A DNA stretch of 64,000 bases, taken from NCBI RefSeq assembly GCF_000757905.1, contig NZ_JRLH01000005.1; one strand, 5' to 3'. Source of the DNA: Arsenophonus nilaparvatae. Lineage in GTDB: Bacteria; Pseudomonadota; Gammaproteobacteria; Enterobacterales; Enterobacteriaceae. Position numbers and translations under genes: made by a program. Numbering within the stretch: the stretch's first letter is position 1; each line of letters begins with the position of its first letter. The notes beneath the pieces were generated by a model. That model worked only from the letters and a program-made list of their open reading frames with translations. It was not told where the DNA came from and searched no databases. Positions 1 to 8,415 of the stretch are shown in pieces.

Positions 1-705
1 AGCGACCGTTTCCTGCCCGCTATAGCAGCCTTTCTGAAAACTAATACTTGCGGGTAATGCTTGTAGATTAACGGCTTGAGGAATAAATTGTTCACTATTC
101 TCAACATCAATATTAGCAATTCCAGCGGCAATATCGAACGCTAACCATTGCTGACTATCACCATGTTGGGGGAAATGTTTTGTTAGTTCAGCAGCAGTTG
201 CGCTATCAGTAACAATTAAAAAACGTTCAAACGGTAAACTAAAGTGCAGTAAAGTCGTCTGCCCTAGATGAATAACGGGCTTTTCCTTATCGGGTAATAG
301 AGAAAAATGGCTGCTCAATGCGTCACGAACTTCTTGGCCGGCAGCACCTAACAGCACAGTATTGTGCTGCTGGCTGAGTGCTATTTGCGAGAAAACCGCG
401 TATTTTTTCAGTTCAGCAAGTTGTTTTGCTGCCACGCTAGTGCGTAAAATATAGCCAAAGCCTTGGTTATAATGAAATAAACGTAGTGTGCTCCACATTT
501 TTCCTTTGGCATCACAGTGGGCGGTGAATATATGTTGTTGTGCAGTTAATGTAGCAATATCCGCGGTTAATTGACCCTGTAGATATTTTTCAGCATCAAC
601 CCCTGTTGCTGTGATGAAACTCCAATCATTAAGTGACATTAACGTTAAGGGTAATTGATGGTCTATTTCACAAGTTGCTGGTGTAAATCTATTTAGGCTT
701 GTCAT
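1..705 (-). CDS. ygfZ: tRNA-modifying protein YgfZ, 3' end cut off by the window edge
   Basis: Folate-binding protein of the YgfZ/GcvT-like family, which supports Fe-S enzymes including the tRNA methylthiotransferase MiaB. The frame is open for 235 codons from the ATG at 705-703 to the window edge. The family signature KGCYSGQE lies at the very end of the visible part and carries the conserved cysteine. Only the last part of the protein (about 90 residues by comparison with family length) is missing. It is divergent from sdhE, the same arrangement as in Escherichia coli. Read directly from the sequence; identity rests on the signature and the neighbours. Confidence 0.93.
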   Translation of the reverse strand, partial: MTSLNRFTPATCEIDHQLPLTLMSLNDWSFITATGVDAEKYLQGQLTADIATLTAQQHIFTAHCDAKGKMWSTLRLFHYNQGFGYILRTSVAAKQLAELKKYAVFSQIALSQQHNTVLLGAAGQEVRDALSSHFSLLPDKEKPVIHLGQTTLLHFSLPFERFLIVTDSATAAELTKHFPQHGDSQQWLAFDIAAGIANIDVENSEQFIPQAVNLQALPASISFQKGCYSGQETVA

Positions 706-964
706 GTGTTCATCCGCTAGTAACCTGGATAAGAGTAGTCATAATGGTAAAATAGCTAACAGACAAAGCAAGTAATATTATCAAAATTAACTAACAAAAT
801 TAATGTCGAATAATTTATCTATATAAAGTTTTTAGTTAGTGGTTAGTTGTGGTTTTTACAAAAATGTTACTTAAATCATTTCGATATTGATGAGAATTTG
901 CTACGCTAAATTCTGATATGGAATCAAAAATTATTCACAAAAGTTTTTAAGGTTATTTTATCGT

Positions 965-1231
965 ATGGATATCAATAATAAACCCAGGATCCACTGGGCT
1001 TGTCGCAGAGGAATGCGTGAGTTGGACATCGCCATTATGCCTTTTTTTGAGTATGAATATGATTCACTCACAGAGGATGAGAAATGTCTGTTTGTTCGTT
1101 TACTAGAGTGTGCAGATCCTGATTTGTTCAACTGGTTGATGAATCATGGACGTCCTGATGATGATGGTCTTTATCATATGATTCAATTGATACAGAGTAG
1201 AAATAAACAACGTGGTTCTTTGGAAATTTAA
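965..1231 (+). CDS. sdhE: FAD assembly factor SdhE
   Basis: Small cytoplasmic protein (88 aa) that helps attach FAD covalently to the flavoprotein subunits of succinate dehydrogenase and fumarate reductase. The family motif RGMRELD is present at residues 15-21, followed by an acidic helical C-terminal half. Length is normal for the family. The last 20 bases overlap the start of ygfX, so the two genes form one operon, as in other enterobacteria. Confidence 0.95.
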   Translation: MDINNKPRIHWACRRGMRELDIAIMPFFEYEYDSLTEDEKCLFVRLLECADPDLFNWLMNHGRPDDDGLYHMIQLIQSRNKQRGSLEI

Positions 1232-1619
1232 TATCAATGTTTCGTGGCTGACACAGCTTTTTTCAACGGGTGTTCATGTGGGAATTGGCTTGTTAGTTTT
1301 CTTTTCATCTTGGCCGCCAAATAATCTGGTCACTTGGTTGATAGCAACCTTATTAATTGTGGCAAGTTGGGTAAGGAGTCAAAAAAATATAAGTCGTTGT
1401 AAAGGTAGTTTAGCTTTACTTAATGGTAATAAGATACAGTGGAAGAAAAGTGAATGGCTGATTGTTAAAAAACCTTGGTTTTGCTTATTTGGTATAAAAC
1501 TTACTCTTCGTTCATTGCAATGTAATAAGCGGATTCGGTTATGGATTGCTTCAGATAGTATGCCAGAAGAGGAGTGGCGCAATTTAAATCAATTGTTGTT
1601 GCAGTACCCTGATATTTGA
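1212..1619 (+). CDS. ygfX: YgfX family membrane protein (CptA)
   Basis: Inner-membrane protein of 135 aa, partner gene of sdhE. It starts with GTG inside the sdhE coding region. Two hydrophobic segments at about residues 17-32 and 38-52 form a membrane hairpin, followed by a soluble C-terminal domain with the family pattern WLxxDSMxxxEWRxL (here WIASDSMPEEEWRNL). In E. coli it has been described as the toxin of a CptAB pair acting on cytoskeletal proteins; that role is disputed and cannot be judged here. Confidence 0.88.
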   Translation: MVLWKFNINVSWLTQLFSTGVHVGIGLLVFFSSWPPNNLVTWLIATLLIVASWVRSQKNISRCKGSLALLNGNKIQWKKSEWLIVKKPWFCLFGIKLTLRSLQCNKRIRLWIASDSMPEEEWRNLNQLLLQYPDI

Positions 1620-1622
1620 TAT

Positions 1623-1655
1623 GAAATAGAAGCCTTATAATAAGGCTTCTATTTC
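1623..1655. terminator. Bidirectional terminator between ygfX and fldB
   Basis: A perfect inverted repeat (arms 1623-1638 and 1640-1655) with arms that read GAAATAGAAGCC on the left and its complement on the right. The A and T runs at the ends let it work in both directions. It lies between the convergent ygfX and fldB genes and overlaps the last codons of fldB. Confidence 0.8.
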
Positions 1656-2153
1656 ATTTAATATTTGCATACACCACTGTTCTATCCGTTCATCCGTTTG
1701 TTCGAATTGGTTGGTTTCATCGAGCGCTAGTCCGACAAATTGGCTACCATCAGTGGTTAATGGTTTAAGGCTACTAAAGGTATATCCTGCTGTAGGCCAA
1801 AAGCCGACAAATTTTACATGCATCCGTAATAGCTGCTCATAAAGCATACCTAGTGCGTCAAGAAACCAGTCGCTATAATCGATTTGATCGCCTAAACCAT
1901 ATAGGGATACAATTTTGCCGGCTAAATTTAACGAACAGAGTTCATCCCAAATTGCTTGCCAGTCTTCTTGTAGTTCGCCGAAATCCCAAGTAGGAATACC
2001 TAAAATCAGAATTTGGTAATTTTCCATTAATTGCGGCGAAATATCTTTAAGATTATATAAATCAACTAATTCTTCACCTAGATTATACTGGATTTTTTCT
2101 GCAACCATTTCGGTGTAGCAGGTACTGGAACCATAAAAAAGACCAATTTTCAT
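1635..2153 (-). CDS. fldB: Flavodoxin FldB
   Basis: Long-chain flavodoxin, a small cytoplasmic FMN electron carrier. The FMN phosphate loop reads GSSTCYTE near residues 8-15, and the stretches GIPTWDFGE and YGLGDQ are flavin-contact regions typical of FldB. I chose the ATG at 2153 (172 aa) because it places the start two residues before the conserved GLFYGSS strand, as in E. coli FldB. An in-frame ATG six codons upstream at 2171 is possible. In E. coli fldB is next to xerD; here about 4.6 kb of other DNA separates them. Confidence 0.93.
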   Translation of the reverse strand: MKIGLFYGSSTCYTEMVAEKIQYNLGEELVDLYNLKDISPQLMENYQILILGIPTWDFGELQEDWQAIWDELCSLNLAGKIVSLYGLGDQIDYSDWFLDALGMLYEQLLRMHVKFVGFWPTAGYTFSSLKPLTTDGSQFVGLALDETNQFEQTDERIEQWCMQILNEIEALL

Positions 2154-2339
2154 TTTGCAACTTGTTGTCATTTTGCGAGTAATAATAGAGTATTATAGCA
2201 GAAAAACATTAAAAAAATATTATAATTCAGTTAATTAAGGTTAATTTATAGGTTGAACTATAAGTCATATTATTTCATTAACGTTAATTAATATGGCTGT
2301 TTTTTTGATATGCCTCATATTATCATCAATAAAGATAGA

Positions 2340-2476
2340 AAATAATTATTTTTAACCTATCCTCTAATTAGTCCTTGCAATTTCTACGCCTTATTTGTTC
2401 ATTCTATTCTTGTTAGATAGAGACTTTCCCTGGTGTTGTGTTTGATATGTTTGCCAGTTAAAACTGGCTTTTTTTA
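2340..2476 (+). ncRNA. arcZ: Probable ArcZ-like Hfq-dependent small RNA
   Basis: The sequence TTTCCCTGGTGTTG at 2425-2438 is the conserved base-pairing core of ArcZ, the enterobacterial sRNA that activates rpoS and represses flhDC and other mRNAs. It is followed after 14 bases by a short hairpin (GCCAGTT at 2453-2459, AACTGGC at 2462-2468) and a T run at 2469-2476, which is a Rho-independent terminator of the type needed for Hfq binding. No protein-coding gene lies upstream on this strand. A possible promoter is TTGATA at 2305-2310 with AATAAA at 2328-2333, so the 5' end is an estimate. The rest of the RNA does not obviously match E. coli ArcZ, and the location differs from the usual arcB/elbB neighbourhood. 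Confidence 0.6.
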
Positions 2477-2650
2477 TGCTATTTTCTATTTTTTATAATA
2501 TTTAATCTTATTTCTTTCAGATAATGGGATAAAAAACCAGATCTTAATCAGTCTAAAAGATAAATGTCGCGATCTGGTTTTAAGTTAATTTGCTAAAAAA
2601 TTACCACATGGCAAGATATTATATTATTAGTGATCATATTTAGCGCTTAT

Positions 2651-3964
2651 TTATTGTAAACGCCTTTGTAGTGTACTAATTGCTCGGCGTACATTAGGTA
2701 ATGGACCAATATTTATCCATTTATTACTAGTTTGATGGTATCCTTGCGGTGTGCCTGTTTCGATTAACAGTGAACGCATGTCTTTTGGTTTAATAACCTC
2801 ACCAATATATTGTTTATACCATGATTGGATCGCCACAACAGCGGAAGCAACAATCGGCGTAGCAGATGATGTACCCGAAAAAGTATGGGTATAATTATTA
2901 TGCTCACCGGTATTGTATAAATCGTTATAACCGGTTGTGACAACATTTAGCCCCCATCCTTGCACATGTATCATGCTGCCATAAGTGGTGAAATCAGTGG
3001 GGATCAAGTATTTTTTATCGCCCGCACCAACACGAATTGCACCGTTATCACCATCGTCATTACGATTTCTATATTCATTGTATAATTTATGATCTAAATC
3101 TTCAGCGCCATTGCCAGCCGCCATAATGACAATAATGCCGGCATCAGTGGCTTCTTTTGTGATATCCCAAACCGCTTTTTGGTAATCGGCTGGGACATAT
3201 TTATTACGTGGCCCCATGGATTGTAATTCATAAATAAATACGTCTCCCGCCCTTAAGTATTTTAATGCTTTAGCAATTCCATTAACTCGTCCTGCTGGCG
3301 CTTCTGAAACACCATAAAAAGTATCTGCTCCATGCACTAATCCTTTTATACCCAATCCCATATCTTTGGCATACATTATTCCAGCAACTGCGGTGCCATG
3401 TTCATTTTTAAGTGGATACTCAGGTGATAGATTTATAAAACTTTTTCTTTGTAAATTAACATGCTCAAAATCAAATCCACCTTCTATATCGGCGCAGCGG
3501 ATCCCTTGACCAACTATACCAAGTGACCAGGCATACTCGATATCAATACCAATATGATTTGAGGTTGTCCCACCTTGATAGCCTTGGAGAGGGTTAAAAT
3601 TAGGGGTATTATAAATTTGCTCTGTCTTATTATCTAATAATTGCCTGAATGGCGGGGGCGTATCGGTATGTTCAATATAGGCATATTCAACAAAATCATA
3701 ACTATTTATTTTATCCGCTAAACGTTGTAGTTCATCTAATGGCAAATTGTCAGCTTCTTCAACGTAGCAAATACCAGTAAGGTTTTGGCAATTAATCAGC
3801 TGGTTTTTCATTGTTAGTAAATCATCATCAACAATAGAATAGTAATTAAAATTATTTAGAAACCCATCCTTTAATATTGTAGGTTTTAAAATTAATTTAT
3901 TATTATCTTTTCTTTCATGGATAACAGATTTATTAAATTTTATAATAAATTTATGTTTTTGCAT
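2651..3964 (-). CDS. S8 family subtilisin-like serine peptidase
   Basis: A 437-residue subtilase with an apparently complete active site: Asp159 in CADIEGGFDFEH, His189 in NEHGTAVAGI, oxyanion Asn285 in MAAGNG and Ser366 in FSGTSSATP. Residues 1 to about 130 look like a prodomain or accessory N-terminal region. There is no hydrophobic signal peptide, so the route out of the cell, if any, is unclear. A ribosome site (GGAG, 8 bases before the ATG) supports the start. It is transcribed toward fldB, alone, with AT-rich non-coding DNA on both sides, which suggests an acquired gene. Substrate unknown; insect-associated relatives make a role in host interaction plausible but unproven. Confidence 0.85.
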   Translation of the reverse strand: MQKHKFIIKFNKSVIHERKDNNKLILKPTILKDGFLNNFNYYSIVDDDLLTMKNQLINCQNLTGICYVEEADNLPLDELQRLADKINSYDFVEYAYIEHTDTPPPFRQLLDNKTEQIYNTPNFNPLQGYQGGTTSNHIGIDIEYAWSLGIVGQGIRCADIEGGFDFEHVNLQRKSFINLSPEYPLKNEHGTAVAGIMYAKDMGLGIKGLVHGADTFYGVSEAPAGRVNGIAKALKYLRAGDVFIYELQSMGPRNKYVPADYQKAVWDITKEATDAGIIVIMAAGNGAEDLDHKLYNEYRNRNDDGDNGAIRVGAGDKKYLIPTDFTTYGSMIHVQGWGLNVVTTGYNDLYNTGEHNNYTHTFSGTSSATPIVASAVVAIQSWYKQYIGEVIKPKDMRSLLIETGTPQGYHQTSNKWINIGPLPNVRRAISTLQRRLQ

Positions 3965-4429
3965 TGTTTAGCTCCATATTGTTAAAGATGATTATCATAA
4001 TTATTTTGCTTATTTAGCGAAGAAAAAATTAGCATAATAAATTTCATTTAAGATAATTAAATTTGATGAATATTTTTTTATTTAATTTAGTCATAAAAAT
4101 TAATTGATTTTCATTCTATTAATAGTTTAATGAAATCAGTTTTTTTATAACTGATAGGCAGGGATAATTAGTTTTTAATTTAACATTTATATATGCTTAA
4201 AGTCTATAAGATAGTTTTTATTATTATAAGAATAAAATTTTAGCTTATTACTAACGACATAATTTTTTATCTTTATCTGAATAATAAAATTTATGAAGAA
4301 CAAACCTATTATTTGAATTGATAGTAATATCTAATCACTAAAAATGTTATTGAGTTCACCACTAGTAACAGATTTTTATTGTTATAATAGGTTTGAAATT
4401 TTTTCAAATGACGCATAATAACTATTGAA
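3965..4429. other. AT-rich spacer between the protease and glycosidase genes
   Basis: About 465 bases, very AT-rich, with no open frame that looks coding on either strand. It must hold the promoter of the protease gene (minus strand), but no box stands out from the background. Confidence 0.5.
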
Positions 4430-6193
4430 TTAGTATAATTCGATCGTTATTAAAGCTAATGTATTATTTCCTGCTGTGCTAGGATCATCATCTTTAATAA
4501 CTATCTCTCGGGATTGTGAGATAGTACCATAGGGTTCATAAATAAAAGTTTCTCCATTAAGTGTTTGACGTTGTCCGCCATTAAATACTTTATGTAAAAT
4601 AATCGTGTAGTGATTAAAATTAGCAGGAATATCTGTTACGGTAACAATATATCCTTTACTCGATTGCTGATAGTTGGCATCGTCGTATTTTAATTGGTCA
4701 TTTTGGTTGGGCGAATTTGCGCCATTTGGTACTGGTTTATTATTATATAACACTTTATTTCTATTACGTGGTGGAACATTATTGCTGCCATACCAACGCT
4801 CATTATCGATTAAAGTAGCAGGGATCGCGGTATCAATATAATATTGTGATTGCAGTTTGACTCCTGTGGGTAGCTTTGTTTGACCGCTTTCGCCGACATT
4901 AGTGGGATCGGCTGTATAATTGGCCACAAGAATGTTTATTTGATTGTTGGCATTAATTGCGCCGGTTGTTGTTATGCCAGTTTTGGAGGTGTCTGTTAAT
5001 TTGATAATTGATGAATCACGCTGAGAAGCAAATTGATTATATAGCCAAAATGCCTGGGCAGCATAGGTAGCATAAGCACTATTATCAAACAGACCAAACT
5101 CTGCTCCATCAGCTCGATATAGATAGGCTTTATCTACGCCAGCCTGTTCTGCGTGGATCAAAAAAGAGAGCAAATAGGCAGCAGCAACATGACTTTGCAG
5201 CTTAGTATTATTAATTTTACTGGCGTTAGCCGTTAAGGCCCATTCAGTTATATAGCATTTAACTTGCTGGAAGCCATATTTATTTAATGTACTGCGAACA
5301 TACTCTTGGATTTCATAAATATTTTTTGGATTGGCAGTATCGATTGCGTAATAGTGATATGAGTAAAAATCAAAAGGAACATGATTATTTTTTATATAGG
5401 TAATAAAGTTATCGACAAAATTTTCATTCTTAAAAACAAATGCTGTTCCGCAACTACCAATTTTTACCCAGGGGGCAGTTGCTCTAATTGTATTGGCAAC
5501 GGCACAATAAAAATCATAAAATTCGATAACTGCGCGCTGATTATTTTCGGGTGTTGCCCAGAAAAAACCAAGATCGGGTTCATTCCAAATTTCGTATTCA
5601 GAAATTGGATAAGCCAGACCTATCAAATGATAGTTAATACTATATCTTTCTACTAATTTTTTTACTAATTGACAATATTTTTCAATATTGGTGGGTTTTT
5701 GTTTACCACCATTAAGCATTCTTCCTATTCTAAATAATATATTCGGCTTTTGTTCGCCTTGATAATATTTATTAGATAAAGATTTTTTAAGATAGGTATC
5801 GGTTGGTTGCCAATTGAATAGAGGCTCTTCTTCAGCAGAAAAATATTGTGGGGCATTTAAGCAAATAGTTCTTCGATTAAAAAAATCATCCGCGTAATTA
5901 TTTATTTGTTTTTTAACATTGTCTGGCGCATTATTTGTTATCTGATCAAGGTAATTAATATCTGTTGTATCAAAGCAACTATCGATATCACAAACACCGT
6001 ACCAATCATGAGTACGAAGATCAACGATCCCCATTTCAGCAAATTGTTGTTCTAAATCGGGTAAGCCTGGTGCTAATGAAATAGGTGTACCATTAGCTTG
6101 GTTTAGAAAGATGGACTTACCAATTGCTCTTTTTTCTACGCCATGTGAGTTTTCAGTTGTTGGAGTGGCAGAATAGACAATATTTACTGGCAT
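4430..6193 (-). CDS. GH39-like (clan GH-A) glycoside hydrolase
   Basis: A 587-residue protein with a TIM-barrel glycosidase pattern. YEIWNEPDLGFFW around residues 200-212 gives the general acid/base Glu205 of the Asn-Glu-Pro motif, and CYITEW at 313-318 gives the nucleophile Glu317. DFYSYHYY at 275-282 is the usual strand with a substrate-contact His. This spacing fits GH39 (beta-xylosidase / alpha-L-iduronidase type). The last 200 residues are beta-rich and may be a C-terminal sandwich domain. No signal peptide is visible. The start is supported by AAGGA 8 bases before the ATG. The substrate cannot be assigned. It stands alone on the minus strand beside the S8 protease. Confidence 0.75.
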   Translation of the reverse strand: MPVNIVYSATPTTENSHGVEKRAIGKSIFLNQANGTPISLAPGLPDLEQQFAEMGIVDLRTHDWYGVCDIDSCFDTTDINYLDQITNNAPDNVKKQINNYADDFFNRRTICLNAPQYFSAEEEPLFNWQPTDTYLKKSLSNKYYQGEQKPNILFRIGRMLNGGKQKPTNIEKYCQLVKKLVERYSINYHLIGLAYPISEYEIWNEPDLGFFWATPENNQRAVIEFYDFYCAVANTIRATAPWVKIGSCGTAFVFKNENFVDNFITYIKNNHVPFDFYSYHYYAIDTANPKNIYEIQEYVRSTLNKYGFQQVKCYITEWALTANASKINNTKLQSHVAAAYLLSFLIHAEQAGVDKAYLYRADGAEFGLFDNSAYATYAAQAFWLYNQFASQRDSSIIKLTDTSKTGITTTGAINANNQINILVANYTADPTNVGESGQTKLPTGVKLQSQYYIDTAIPATLIDNERWYGSNNVPPRNRNKVLYNNKPVPNGANSPNQNDQLKYDDANYQQSSKGYIVTVTDIPANFNHYTIILHKVFNGGQRQTLNGETFIYEPYGTISQSREIVIKDDDPSTAGNNTLALITIELY

Positions 6194-6754
6194 ATTTATT
6201 ATCCTTTTTAATTATAAATTTGATTGTTATTAAAAAATTTATATTCGTAATGCAATAAACAACTTAATAATTTGTCATGTTAACCATCTATTTATATTGA
6301 TTAGATTATTTTTTGTTTTATTTTGTATAGCGTTTTTTTGGGATGATATATTATTGAAATATCAACTTATTAAAATATCAATTGGTTATAACGGAATTAA
6401 TTAAATAATAGAGTGGTTGATTTGTTTTTTTAATTTATTTTTATATTTTAAAATGGAATGTTTATAATAATATCATCATGATTTTTATTTTTTACAAATT
6501 TAAATATCGATAATAAGTAATCACTTATAAAAAACTAATGAGAGTCAATAGTTTTTTATTCCTAATTGACAATATTTAATACTATAATTAATCAGTTGAT
6601 ATTGATTTAAATTATTAATTTAATTAGTTATATGCAATTATCATTCTAATTTAATTAATAAAGAAACAATATTCATAAATGTGAAGATGACATTGTGGCA
6701 GAAAGCATTTTTTGAGGCATAATATGGTGCAATTAATTTACTAGGAGTGCTGTT
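6194..6754. other. AT-rich spacer before xerD
   Basis: About 560 bases of very AT-rich DNA. It should contain divergent promoters for the glycosidase gene (minus) and xerD (plus). No coding frame, RNA or clear repeat was seen. Confidence 0.5.
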
Positions 6755-7666
6755 GTGTCAACTGAAAAAAATAGAGACAGTCATCCGTTGATAGAACAAT
6801 TTCTCGATACTATTTGGCTTGAGCACAATTTAGCCGCTAATACGCTTTCTTCTTACCGTACTGATTTACAAGCATTAGTTAATTGGTTATCGCGCCATGG
6901 TCATGATCTGCTTACGGTGGAGATCATCGATTTACAATCTTTTCTGGCAGAACGGGTAGAGGGCGGTTATAAAGCCACCAGTTCTGCTCGTTTACTGAGT
7001 GCCATGCGACGCTTATTTCAGTATTTCTATCGTGAGAAACTGCGCACCGATGATCCGACGGCACAATTGTCGGCACCTAAATTGCCGAAACGGCTTCCTA
7101 AAGATCTTAATGAGAAACAAGTTGAAGATTTACTGCATGCACCTATCACTAATGATTCGATTGAATTAAGAGATAAAACGATGCTTGAAGTGCTTTATGC
7201 ATGTGGGCTACGTGTTTCTGAACTGGTTGGGCTAACATTAACAGATATTAGTTTACGTCAGGGTGTTATTCGGGTAGTGGGAAAAGGTAATAAAGAACGA
7301 TTGGTACCCTTGGGTGAAGAGGCTATTTATTGGTTGGAAACTTATTTAACCGAAAGTCGTCCAATCTTACTTAATGGATTGACTAATGATGTATTATTTC
7401 CGAGTAAAAGAGGTACGCAAATGACACGTCAGACTTTTTGGCATCGGATTAAACATTATGCAGCAATTGCTGGAATTGATAGTGAAAAACTTTCTCCTCA
7501 CGTATTAAGACATGCTTTTGCCACCCATTTGCTGAATCATGGGGCAGATCTCCGTGTAGTACAAATGTTACTTGGACATAGTGATCTTTCTACCACCCAG
7601 ATCTATACCCATGTTGCCACAGAGCGTTTAAGGCAATTGCATCAACAACATCATCCTCGAGGTTGA
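6755..7666 (+). CDS. xerD: Site-specific tyrosine recombinase XerD
   Basis: Works with XerC at the chromosomal dif site to resolve dimers. The catalytic set is complete: Arg153 (CGLRVSEL), Lys177 (GKGNKER), His249 and Arg252 (SPHVLRHAFATH), His275 (LLGHSDLS) and nucleophile Tyr284 (QIYTHV). Length is 303 aa, against 298 in E. coli. The start is GTG at 6755, with AGGAG seven bases before it. It opens the xerD-dsbC-recJ run, which has the same order as in E. coli. Confidence 0.96.
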   Translation: MSTEKNRDSHPLIEQFLDTIWLEHNLAANTLSSYRTDLQALVNWLSRHGHDLLTVEIIDLQSFLAERVEGGYKATSSARLLSAMRRLFQYFYREKLRTDDPTAQLSAPKLPKRLPKDLNEKQVEDLLHAPITNDSIELRDKTMLEVLYACGLRVSELVGLTLTDISLRQGVIRVVGKGNKERLVPLGEEAIYWLETYLTESRPILLNGLTNDVLFPSKRGTQMTRQTFWHRIKHYAAIAGIDSEKLSPHVLRHAFATHLLNHGADLRVVQMLLGHSDLSTTQIYTHVATERLRQLHQQHHPRG

Positions 7667-7688
7667 TTGAGGATCAAGGAAATTCTAA

Positions 7689-8399
7689 ATGAAAAAAAAT
7701 ATCGTATGGTTAATTGGTCTTCTGGCCGCAATGTCACATTCTGCATTGGCTGATGATGTGGCAATTAAAAGAACATTGAATAAAATGGGTATAGAAACTG
7801 AGAATATCCATCCGTCACCTATTGTAGGTTTAAGTACAGTAATTACTAGCCAAGGTCTGGTTTATGTGACTGAAGACGGTAAGTATTTATTAGAAGGACC
7901 GATTTATGATTTAAGTGGTCAAATGCCGGTTAATGTTACAAATCAGATCTTGGCAAAGAAAATAGAAGCAATGAGCGACCAGATGATCATATTTAAAGCA
8001 CCAGAGGAAAAATATGTTGTCACCGTGTTTACCGATGTTACCTGTGGTTATTGCAAGAAATTTCATCAAGATATAGCAGAATATAATAAAAAGGGTATCA
8101 CCATACGTTATTTGGCATTCCCTCGTAATGGCCTTCACCACGAATCAGCTAAAACAATGACATCTATCTGGTGTAGTGCTGATCGACAAAAAGCATTAAC
8201 AGACGCTTTTAAAGGCGAAACGATTTCTCCGATTGAAAAATGCAAAACAGTCGATATTGCCGCTCAATTTAATATCGGTCATATGCTTGGTATCAATGGG
8301 ACACCCGCTATGGTGTTAGACGATGGCACAGTAATACCTGGTTATATGACGGCAGATGATTTAGTTAAAGGATTAGAAAAACTTAAGAAAAAATCATAA
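7689..8399 (+). CDS. dsbC: Thiol:disulfide interchange protein DsbC
   Basis: Periplasmic disulfide isomerase of 236 aa. A signal peptide is clear (MKK, hydrophobic core, cleavage after Ala21). The active site is Cys119-Gly-Tyr-Cys122 and a cis-proline loop is present (NGTPAMV). A second cysteine pair in the C-terminal half is also conserved. It lies 22 bases after xerD and 16 bases before recJ, so it is probably cotranscribed with both. It would help fold exported proteins with several disulfides. Confidence 0.95.
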   Translation: MKKNIVWLIGLLAAMSHSALADDVAIKRTLNKMGIETENIHPSPIVGLSTVITSQGLVYVTEDGKYLLEGPIYDLSGQMPVNVTNQILAKKIEAMSDQMIIFKAPEEKYVVTVFTDVTCGYCKKFHQDIAEYNKKGITIRYLAFPRNGLHHESAKTMTSIWCSADRQKALTDAFKGETISPIEKCKTVDIAAQFNIGHMLGINGTPAMVLDDGTVIPGYMTADDLVKGLEKLKKKS

Positions 8400-8415
8400 T
8401 GAGTTAACAATAAAT

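Noticed and set aside
1379..1582. Minus-strand open frame inside ygfX
   Set aside because: Lies fully within a recognised gene on the other strand and shows no family motif.
2764..2946. Second minus-strand open frame inside the S8 protease gene
   Set aside because: Out-of-frame shadow of a gene with a complete catalytic site.
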